Assembly (NCBI RefSeq): GCF_021155775.2
Contig: NC_060238.1
Location: 11,681,551 to 11,745,550 of the forward strand
From: Neodiprion pinetum
Lineage: Eukaryota; Arthropoda; Insecta; Hymenoptera; Diprionidae
Reading direction: 5' to 3'
Length of the DNA stretch: 64,000 nt
How positions within the stretch are numbered: the stretch's first letter is position 1; each line of letters begins with the position of its first letter. The position numbers and the translations under genes were made by a program. This document shows positions 55,230-64,000 of the stretch, piece after piece. The notes beneath the pieces were generated by a model that was not told the DNA's origin, made no database searches, and saw nothing but the letters and a program-made list of their open reading frames with translations.

Positions 55230-56846
55230 CGAAATCTTCGAAAGACATACGGATGTTCATTGGAGTCCTCGGATAGTGCCGGATTCTTACCGGCTAAAAC
55301 CCCTCCGCCGCTCGTCACCCAGGACTAAGCGGAACCGCTTTTGCATTACGTTACCCCGTCCCTGTGGCCGGCCTGTTATTCTGGCCTCTCACTTCCTCTC
55401 GTGGCGTGGCGTTGGCCGTCCTTGGCCCGTCTGCCGCGTGCCTCTTTGTTCTCATATGCCTACGCTTGTGTGAGTATTAATATTAATTAATTATTTATTT
55501 ATTCTAGCATTTGTTGCTTTGTTAGGTATTAATCCATCAATAATCTCAATTTCCCTACGCCTAGGCGTTGTTCTGTTCGCTTGCTCGCTGGCCTTAGCCG
55601 GTGACCCACTGCCGGTGCGGAATTTGCTGACGCATGGATTTTCGCGCCGGCCCGTCCACGCCTGTCACTCGGCCGCTGTCCCGCTTGGCCTCGCGCCAGC
55701 CATGCCAGCCGGCCCCTACTACTTAATATGATTCATTAATTCCTAGTTACATCACACCCAGCTAATTGCTAATTACTCATTATTACAGTTAGTGTTGCCA
55801 AACCGTTAATGGGTGATTGTTATAATTATTTAATTAGTCTCCCACCCATATTTGACATAGTTATACCGTACGTCGTCCCGTGACCATTGTCGGCGCGGAA
55901 TTTGCTGACGCATGAGTTTCGCGCCGGCCGGTCTACGCCTGGTCCCCCACTCCGGCTATAGTTATTTATGTGCTAAAATTCAAATTAATTCATTAGACAT
56001 ATATCTATCAGCTCTTCTTTGTCTTTGCCTATATCAGGCGTCTAGTAATTAATATTGCTATCAGTATTACTTTCCTAATTCTAACAATTGTTTGATTATT
56101 TGTACTCGGCTACTTAATTACTTAGTCAAGAAAGTAATTCATTCGCCCCCTGTCCTTTATCAATTATTGATTGAAATTGTTTAGATTAATTGCGCGCCTG
56201 CCACGGCTCGCAACGCGCTGCCAGTACGGAATCTGCTGACGCAGCGCTTCAGCGGCCCAGCTCCGTCACGATGCATCGCGAGGCTTGGCGCTAACTGCCT
56301 CAGCTCATTTTCCACAGCTCTCAATTAACTACTTGAATTAATTAGTTTCCCAGTTTATTAATGATTAAGTACGTTTGGTAAGAATGCTGTTAGTTTATTA
56401 ATATTAATTTCCTGCTCTAACAATAATTGCTAATTGTTGTACTTAAATAATTAATTTATTTGCCTCATGTCCTTACTTCAAGGCGTGTTATCAGTTGTTG
56501 ATGTCCGTGATCCTCCTGTCCTCCTGTCCGTGATTTTGGTAAGGTTAATTGCGCACATGCCCCGGATCATGGCCCGCTACCGGCACGGAATCTGCTGACG
56601 CAGCGCTCCGGCGGCCTTGGTCCGTTACGATGCCCCGCGGGGTTTTACGCTAATTGTCTCAAATCATTTTCCACAGCTCTTGACACACCGCCGGCTGCCG
56701 GCGTAGATTCTGCTGAGCAAGCGCTCCGTTGGCCTCAATTAGCTGCTTGGGTTAATTTGTTTCCCAGTTTATTAATAGTTTGTTGCACTGTCATTCAGTT
56801 GCTTGTCTATTCATTTGCACTGCTGTCCCTATTGCACTCTCACTGT
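55230..56846 (-). other. LINE copy 5 3' UTR with hairpin array
   Basis: Hairpin relatives at 55611-55651, 55889-55928, 56219-56256, 56580-56615 and 56697-56735. The first two pair well and the last three are degenerate. The remainder is AT-rich. Confidence 0.7.
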
Positions 56847-59800
56847 CTATTTAAAATGCACTCCTGTCCGTGCCCCATGTTTGGGACTTGTCACTTTCGG
56901 TCTTTTCGGGTTTTCATCCCTATCGCCACTCCTTACCAACATATTGCGTGCTCTTTTGAAGTGGCTTTGACCCTTCCCGGCAGCGCTGATTCGCGTGTCC
57001 TCTCTGGTTGATCTCCAGTCCGACCTGGTGACCCCGTCCTCCACTGTGGTACGATAGTGGGAAAACATGCGTTCGTGCTCCGCCGAGCTGCCACATTGAC
57101 AGCTGGCGGTAAACACAGTCCCGTCCACCACTACCACGTCACGCCCGGGGGGCTGCATCTCCAGCGAGCTGGTCGAGTTGACCATCTGCTGCGTCCCCCC
57201 CCCCCCCCCTCACCTTCTCTTGAGGTAGAGGATGGCCCGGTTATTACCAAGGTAATTTACATCACCGTAGGTCATCCGGGCTGTCGCTCCCTTCGTCGTT
57301 GTTCTCTTCGCTGGAGGTCGGGGCTCCCCGCGCCGAATCTGGTTGGCCGCATGTTCGTCCGCCAGCCTTTCGACCCTTACCAGTTCGTCCTCAATGCCCC
57401 CGCTTCTCGGGGGGATCGCACTGCCCTCGTCTTGCAGGTAGCCGCTGCTGTGGAAACATACCGAGTGTGCTTATGGAATGTCACACCCACACCCGGCTGC
57501 TCCCCCCCCCCCCCCTCAACCTGTTCACCGGTCCGTCCGTTGGTCTGACCACCGGTCGTCCGGGTTGTTGACCGCCCTGCATGACCCTCTCGGCTGCCTC
57601 CTTCTGTCGAAGGACGCCTGTGATATACCGGGCAGCCACGTCCCACCTGGCCTGGTCCTGTAAGATAGCACACACCACGGCTTGTATGTTATGTACCTGG
57701 TCTCCGTCAGATCGCGTCTCTGGTCCTCCCAGGCCGGGCAGTGAAACCAAGTGTGCTCCCGGTCGTCTTGCTCTGCCACGCAGTTGTGGTACCGCGCATC
57801 TTTCACCCTTCCTATTCTCGTCAGGTATGACCCGAAGCAGCCGTGCCCCGTAAGGCCGTGGGTCAGGTGGTAGTTCAGACGGCCGTGCCTTCTGTCCAGC
57901 TAAGGTCCCAAAGTCGGGATGGCTTGCCTTGTCCACCCACCTTTCTCGCCTTCTCGGCACCTGGCATCCCATCTTTGGATCGTCGTCATTCTTTTTTCCC
58001 GTCTTATCGCGGCTCCCGCTGGTCCGCCTCGTCTGGTTCCACCAGCCCCTTTGGCTGCGATTCTCCCCCTTTCTTTCGCCATGGGCCGGAGCGGTACCAT
58101 TCCGGCCAAGACCATTGCCGCCTGGGTCGACACTGTGCGGTAGGCTGTTATTATCCTCGGCGCGCAGGTCCTGGCAACCGCCTCCAGTCTGGCCTCGTTT
58201 CTTTCAACTCCGAGGGCTTCCCCCCATACCGGTGCCGCATAAAATGCTACCGAGTACGCCACGCCCACCAGAAGCTTCCTTCTGCCCGCGGACGGGCCTC
58301 CCAGGTTAGGCATTAGCCTGGATATGGCCGCTGTTACCGCTGCCGCTTTGTCCGCAGCCCTCCTGTTGTGCTCTGCGAAGTTGACTTTCGCGTCGATCAT
58401 TACACCGGGTACTTGACACTGTTAGCCAGCTTTGCCTCATGTCCTTTCACCTTGATGGGGCTTATTTTTAAGGTGTGCCTCCTAGTCAGTACAACCACCT
58501 CGGTCTTCCTCTCAGCCAGGTCCAGTCCCCTCGCTTGGAGCCAGTTCCACACGGCGGCCACCGCTTCGTTCGTTGTTGCCTCCAGCAGTTCGGCGTTCCG
58601 CGTCGAGACCACCAAGGCGATGTCGTCAGCGAAGCCAACGGTTGTTACCCCGGCGAACAGGTCCGTGCGAAGTGGGCTGTCGTGAGCAACGTTCCACAAG
58701 AGCGGGCCCAGGACCGAGCCCTGTGGATGCCCCGCCGTGAGCCGGCGCGTTTTCTGTCCGTCACTAGTGCGGTACACGAGTAGCCTGTTTTCAAGGTAAC
58801 TCGCGACAATATCTAGGAGGTACGTCAGTATACTCTTCCTGTTCTCGAGCGCTTCCAGGATGGTGTTGTGCCCCACCGCGTTGAAGGCGTTTTTGACGTT
58901 CAAAAGCGCCAGTGAGCAGGGTCCTTGCCGCAAACCGTTCCTTTCGCTCGTTCGCCACCCTTGCGATCCTAACGACCTCGCCGATCGCTTGTGTGGTGGA
59001 CCTACCCCGCCTGAAGCCGTACTGCCTCTCGGCTAGTCCCCTTACGTCGTCTAGCGCTGAGTCCAGCCTGGCGTGGATCATTCGCTCCATCAGCTTCCCC
59101 GTCGTGTCCAATAGGCTGATCGGCCGATATTTCTGTAGCCCACCCTCCTCCGCTGGTCCCTTGGGCAGCAGTACCAACTTCTGCCTCTTCCAGCTGTCAG
59201 GGAATTCCCGCTTGGTCAGGCACCCGTTGAAGGCTGCCAGCATTAGCTCCGGGCTGTGCTCGATAACCACTGTCAGGGCCTCGTTCGCGATGCCGTCCAG
59301 CCCTAGTGCTTTTCGACTGCCTAGTTTCCTGGCGGCTGATATCAGCTCCGCTGACGTGAAAAGTTCCGGCCTTCGCTCGTCCGGTGCCCGCTGGCTCTGC
59401 CGCTCTGTCTCCACGAGCGCTGGGAAGAGCTCCTCAAGCACGCGTTAGACCGTCCGTGGGTCGTCCGGTTGGCGCACCCCCCCCCCCCCCCCCCCCCCCG
59501 CCCCAGCCTTCTGGTCGCGAGTTTATATGGAAGTCCCCACGGATTATCGTCCACCTGTCTGATTAGCTCCTCCCAACATTTCGCCTTGCTGCCTTGATGT
59601 CATCCCCGACGGCTCTTTTCGCCCTCCTATACCTCGCGGAGCAAGCTTCCGTGTCCTCTCCCTTGGCCCTGGTTCTCTGCGCCTGCTTTCTCGCTTTGAC
59701 GCATTTGCGTCAGCGCTGCGCGATGTCTTTCGTCCACCAGTGCACCGCGGTCTTGCCTCTGGGGGGTTTCCTTCTGGACATCCCCGCGCAACATACCTTG

Positions 59801-60917
59801 GTGATGATGACCATCAGCGTATCCACATCGGTCCTACCCGAGTTCATGCGGTCCTTCTCCCGCTCGAGGCAGCTTGTCATGGCCTGCCTGTGCAACTACC
59901 TCGTGACCCATCCACGTTGTCCAGTGTCCTTGCTGCTTTGATGCGTGGTACGCGTCGCTGCTGAGCTGGGCCTCCACTTCAAATTGTTACAAGGGGTGAA
60001 ATCACCCGTTTTGCCCCGTCTTTAATGATCTAGTAGTCATCATAGATAAAAGACGTTCATAAACCTCTTATGTCTTTCAAAAGAATAAGGTTGCTGCGTC
60101 AACCAACATCATTGTAAAAACAGTCTTGTTTCATACTTTAAACGAGAAACACATATTACGCAATTAAAAGCATTTTCACAACATTTCATTCACGCTCTTG
60201 ATTTTTGACTTGATAATCAAACTCGCGGATCCATATTTATTTTCCGTAACGTCAAAGAACGTTACAATATACATGGACCGGTGGTCGCTCAAGCTTTCGT
60301 CGTCCAGTACTCGCCAATCCGTGACTTCCGGGACAGCCCTGGGGCTAGCTGCTGTGATGTCAATCACTGATGCAGCGCCAGTGCTGACCCCCTGCCAGGT
60401 TGGGGCTCCGCCTACGTTAATAGGGGTCAGATCAAGCCGTGCCCAGAATTTAGTGACGGCTTGGCCCCTCTCGTCCAACCTCGCGGACCCCCAGCTGAGC
60501 GACTTTGCATTGCAGTCTCGGAGACTGAAATCTCCCCCCCCGGCCGCCCTGACGCAGCTCTCCAGATCGTCCAGCTGCGCCTCAAAGTCACCGCTCGTTG
60601 CGAGAAATAGCAGCTGAAGATGGTTAAGCCACTCGTTCTCGCCTACACGAACCCCTCCCCTCTTCCCCCAGCGTAAGGTTGCCCAAGAGGTTGTTCGTCG
60701 CCAGTATCGCCGCATCCCACTTCCGGTCCACCATGCAGTTCCCCTGCTTCCCCGCGCTGCTGGGTTCCGAGAGAATTGACATTCCGGCCCCTTGCGCCGC
60801 GGCAGTCTGGGTCAGCAGGTCCTGGGCGGCACGGCTTCGGTTTAGGTTGACCTGGAGTATTACTACTCCAGGCCTACCCCCGGGCCCCGTGCTGGTGCTG
60901 CCCCTTACTTCTGGCAT
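56847..60917 (-). pseudogene. LINE copy 5 ORF2 (fragmented)
   Basis: The start is at 60915-60917. The endonuclease runs 60917-60624 and then 60715 to about 60268 (SLSDHRSMYIV), where a 285-bp insertion interrupts it. The linker continues at 59895 and below. A C run (about 59478-59500) breaks the linker. The RT frames 59441-58791 and 58933-58400 carry RQYGFRRGRSTTQA and an intact FADDIALVV. The thumb is 58400-57900. The zinc region is degraded, and the C-terminal extension (57481 to 56847, broken by C runs at 57197-57209 and 57502-57514) retains VVVVDGTVFTASCQC. Confidence 0.8.
59982..60267. mobile_element. AT-rich insertion in LINE copy 5 ORF2
   Basis: LINE homology stops in CCTCCACTTCA and resumes with TATACATGGACCGG. 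The 285-bp segment begins TTGTTACAAGGGG and ends AACGTTACAA. It has no coding potential. It is probably a small non-autonomous element, family unknown. Confidence 0.5.
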
Positions 60918-62510
60918 GCTGAGTTGCTGAACTCGTGCCTCCGCCCGAACGAAACACCCCTTGTGGTGGGGAAGAGCATGACTGCCTCCACTTCGCCTTT
61001 CGTGCTGCCCTCACACGCGTGGGGTTGGACATCCCCCCTGCGGTTCCCCTGCCGTGCCGAAGTTTGGCCTTCTCCACCTCCGCCCTGAAGGCTCTGCATT
61101 AGCCGCTTCCGGAGAAGTGGTCCGCTCTCGCTCCGTTGTTGGTACACACCACGCATCTTGGACTGGTCCTGCTGCACTCCTTTTCTTTGTGGCCGGTCTA
61201 CCCACATCTTCTGAAAGCATTTGCGTCGTCGATGCTAAGGCATCGATCAGCATGATATCCGAACCCTTGACATCTGTGGCACGTGTCCACCATGATCCTC
61301 TCCCGGATCCGGCAGACAGTCCACTCAATTTTTAACTTACCTAGGGCCACAAGCCTCCGGGCGATCTGCTCTGGCATCCTGCTTGGAGCGACCTGGGTTC
61401 CCCGGAAGCCTGCCCTCATCCTGATCGGCCCCTCTAGTGGCGCTTTCAGGGCGCTGCCGCATGCCGCCCTCACTTCTTCCGTCGTTGTCACCTCATCTAG
61501 GTCCCTGATTTCAAAGGTCATCGTTGGCTCTAGGGTTGAGACTTTCACCTGGTCCCCTAGAACCCCCTTGATCGCTTTGCTCAGGACCTGCGCTTCGCTC
61601 GGGCCCTTTACCTCGAGGAGGACATCTCCCCCCCTAATCCTCCTGACTGCTGTTACATTTGCACCCGCCTTCTCCGGGTTCGCTCCACTTTTGAATTTTT
61701 TGAGGATGTCAGCATAGTTGGTTCCTCCCGCCATCTTGATTAGCACGGCGTCCGGCCGGACCGGCTTCCTGGGCCTTGGTTTTTGCTCACCCTTTGCCGA
61801 AGCCACGGCTGCCGGCTTCCGCGGGGCTGCTGATGTTGGCGCTGGGATATCGGGTTCGCCGTCCCTTCGGGGCGGCCTCTTCTCACCACCTCGCTTCATC
61901 CCTCCTGCTGTCCCTTTGTCTTCCCCTCGGGGCACGGCCGCTTTTCCGTCGCCCCTGCAGATGGGGAGATCTCCTTTCTCTTTGAGGTCTTCCCCTCCGC
62001 TCCCGCCAACTCCTGGGTTGATGGCTGCTTCTGGTGATTCTGCATTACTTTTTCCGTCTGGGCGGCCTTGTCCGCGGTTGCCCGTGGAACCTTGGCACCT
62101 GCCAGTCAGCGCGAAGTCTTTTATGCGCTCAATGAGGGCAATCGGGGACTTCAACTGGTCCCTCCCACTTACCTCCGTCAAGTTGCGCGTCACGCTGGGG
62201 CAGCTCATTATTCTCACCCCCTCCTTCACACGGTCTTCGGGATCGCTCCCTTTGGTCCGTTAGTGTCCGCCTCTGCTTCCTCCCTCGGCGCTAGGTCTAC
62301 GTGGACGAGCGGCGTCTCGGACGGCTCCCTCAATATGATCTCCATGCTGGTAACCCTTTTGGGCGGTGGCGGTGGCGGTGTCCGTTGGATGCTCGTTCTC
62401 ATTGGAAAGGGATCCACTTCGAACACCTCGCACTCCATGTCGTTTTCCTTGTTTGAATTTATTTTTTTTTGCGTTAGAATTACTGAATTATATGAATCAT
62501 ACGACGGTTC
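60905..62510 (-). pseudogene. LINE copy 5 ORF1
   Basis: Frame 62543-62226 carries CEVFEVDPFPMRTS and a Pro run. After a shift, 62229-61198 carries a shortened helical region (an internal deletion relative to copy 3), the gag core (MTFEIRDLDEVTTTEE) and the knuckle CHRCQGFGYHADRC. The second knuckle is altered (FRRCG then stop), and the third lies in 61207-60905 after stops. The end overlaps the ORF2 ATG (stop TAA here). Confidence 0.78.
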
Positions 62511-63171
62511 GGTCATCATGGCAGCTGCACAGCAGTGCAGCATCTATCCCCGCCGGAAAGAGCCCTAAACCCATACTCGTACGGAAGCTTCTATCAGTTC
62601 ATTAGGTGTTCAGTCCTATCCGTGCGACCCTCTACCTCCCCTTACCTCTTTACGGTCTTCCATCCGTGGGATTCCCCTGTCAATCCGAGCCAGGGTAGAC
62701 CCCCATTTGGGTAGGACCTTTCCGGAAATACCCTACCAGCTTCGGGTATAAGGAAAAACTGACCAGATAATCCTCCATACATGCGCCCGAGATCCAAGAT
62801 TCAACCCTCCAATTGGCTTCAGCCAGCTGCAAATAGCGGTTTTCCCACTTTAAACCTGCGGATTCCCAGAAACCCACAGGAAAGGTACAGACATTTTTTG
62901 CAGCCCTGGTCAGCGGATTACTAGTCCGGCCCTGGCTATTCTTGGTGGAATATTCTCAAAGGTCCCGACCGCATCCCATTTATTGATCTCCCAATACAGC
63001 CCTCACCATTCCCTCATCCAGCCTCGGGAGGCTGGGCCGGTTGTGCTGAGTAGTCGCTCGTCCAGTCTCGCCTTTGCTGAGGGATTCTTAGGACACTAGT
63101 CATCGGGTCCTCTGGATTCATTGCGGCTGACAAGCCCTCACACCACGACAAGGTGATAACCGACGTGGGGG
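62511..63171 (-). other. LINE copy 5 5' UTR
   Basis: Matches the other 5' UTRs over its whole length, including the GGAAATACCCTA block (about 62723) and the GACGTGGGGG end. Confidence 0.7.
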
Positions 63172-63290
63172 AACCCAACCCAACCCAACCTAACCTAGCC
63201 TAACCTAACCAATGTAAACAACAAGATGGCTGACATTAGATGACGGGGCATGCGGTCGATGTGTTACCGGCCTAACCTAACTCAACCGCG
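63172..63290. repeat. CCTAA-like repeats plus shared spacer motif
   Basis: Same order as 42664-42799: CCCAACCC/CCTAACC units, AATGTAAACAACAAGATGGC, GATGACGGGGCATGCGGTC, GTGTTACCGGCC, then CTAACCTAACTC. Confidence 0.7.
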
Positions 63291-63576
63291 GTATTGCAAA
63301 ATGGCTGGCGGAATATACTGTTTCACAAATGATACTGCCGACCTACTTCGAATGCATTCTTTTACGCTAATTGACCGGATGGCGACACCGCAACCAGATA
63401 CATCGGGAATGGCGAATAGTTCACCGACAGGCTTATTTTCCATTCTAAGAAAGTGCTTCAAAAATAAATATTTGTACTCGTGATTGATGTGGAATACAGG
63501 TAAAATAACCGCATGATTTTTAAAGTTCGCATTTTTTTTTTTATATACTAATGGCTACAGATTATTGTTACTTACA
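63291..63576. other. Unassigned sequence
   Basis: No LINE follows the spacer here. A 77-codon frame (63250-63483) overlaps the spacer and has no recognisable domain. Confidence 0.35.
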
Positions 63577-63999
63577 TTATACGAATTTCTTCACAGTACG
63601 ACTAATCGGATTATATCTAACAATGCGGTGATGCAAGATCATGCAGTAGGCAGAAGTGTGCGGTGGAAACGCAATGCTAGAATCAAATTCCAATCGAATG
63701 TCCACAGGTCCAGTTTTCAATGTTTCGTTCTGCTTAGAGCAATCGATGACGATGAGGGGGGCTCTGTTCATAAATTCACGCTTTGAAAGGAAAGGCTCAG
63801 CTTCTTTGTTGTAGTAGGTCATTTGAAACCAAATATACATATCATAGAGAATGGCGTATTGATTATTGTATATATCAAGATTCATATTTCCGTAGGGATA
63901 GCACTGTGAGTTAAGGAAGAGTTTTACATCTCTGATCCGACAATGATTGAATACGCTGGCATTTCTCAGCGGCTCGTTTCTCCTCGCAATTTGAAATCC
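63577..63999 (-). CDS. Partial ORF of unknown function, possibly capsid-like from a DNA mobile or viral element
   Basis: The minus frame is open from the window edge to TAA at 63577-63579 (141 codons). The track-style ATG at 63885 is internal, and coding similarity in composition continues upstream without a stop, so the real start is outside the window. It has aromatic- and Tyr-rich segments (SQCYPYGNMNLDI; QYAILYDMY), then PLIVIDCSKQNE and AYCMILHHRIV. It is a globular, beta-rich looking protein with no transmembrane segment. From general resemblance I suspect a C-terminal capsid-type domain of a Maverick/adintovirus-like element, but I cannot confirm this. Confidence 0.45.
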   Translation of the reverse strand, partial: GFQIARRNEPLRNASVFNHCRIRDVKLFLNSQCYPYGNMNLDIYNNQYAILYDMYIWFQMTYYNKEAEPFLSKREFMNRAPLIVIDCSKQNETLKTGPVDIRLEFDSSIAFPPHTSAYCMILHHRIVRYNPISRTVKKFV

Positions 64000-64000
64000 T

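Larger units (their letters stand above)
55230..63171 (-). mobile_element. R1-clade TRAS/SART-like LINE, copy 5
   Basis: Lacks its poly(A) and last roughly 20 bases, which were lost at the BEL junction. The 3' UTR (to 56846) has five hairpin relatives, ORF2 60917-56847, ORF1 about 62510-60905, and the 5' UTR ends at 63171 next to CCCAACCC repeats. A 285-bp insertion lies at 59982-60267. Confidence 0.9.

Overview
This window looks like repeat-dense insect nuclear DNA, most likely hymenopteran and possibly ant. That guess rests on TTAGG-type (CCTAA-like) tracts, R1-clade LINEs, BEL/Pao elements and a ZMYM1-like hAT; no species-diagnostic host gene is present. I found no ordinary host gene. Almost every coding region belongs to a mobile element, and most are broken by stops or frameshifts.

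Layout. 1-1300: coiled-coil ORF1 of a LINE on the minus strand. 1305-4400: Penelope-like (GIY-YIG) sequence in both orientations, interrupted by a fold-back element carrying a tRNA-like sequence (1854-2380) and by a 5'-truncated LINE (about 2424-3530), with a hammerhead-like motif near 4316-4361. 4790-5260: diverged tandem tRNA-like repeat. 6023-6946: OTU-protease reading frame with one in-frame stop, followed at 7054-7085 by a Helitron-type 3' end. 7592 to about 11060: hAT element with a stop-riddled transposase. 11296-17829: BEL/Pao element on the minus strand with two 416-bp LTRs and a 5-bp target duplication, inserted in a Gypsy-like element whose gag and protease remain at 17835-19880.

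20133-63171 is dominated by five R1-clade (TRAS/SART-like) LINE copies. All lie on the minus strand, head to tail, each with poly(A) at its low-coordinate end. Degenerate CCTAA tracts or a shared short spacer lie between most of them. Copy 3 is the best preserved, with an intact 551-codon ORF1. Later insertions are a 379-bp-unit tRNA-like array with a 15-bp duplication (in copy 3), a roughly 580-bp segment (copy 4), a second BEL/Pao (48463-55229, between copies 4 and 5) and a roughly 285-bp insert (copy 5). The right edge holds the end of an unrelated reading frame (63577-63999, minus).

The most interesting signals are in the LINE array. A covarying hairpin recurs two to five times in the 3' UTR of copies 2-5. 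ORF2 carries a conserved C-terminal extension beyond the usual R1 zinc finger. ORF1 and ORF2 overlap by a conserved 13 nt. C/G homopolymers have expanded at the same sites in different copies. The second theme is a tRNA-like tandem repeat family with a conserved hairpin. All coordinates and comparisons were made by eye.
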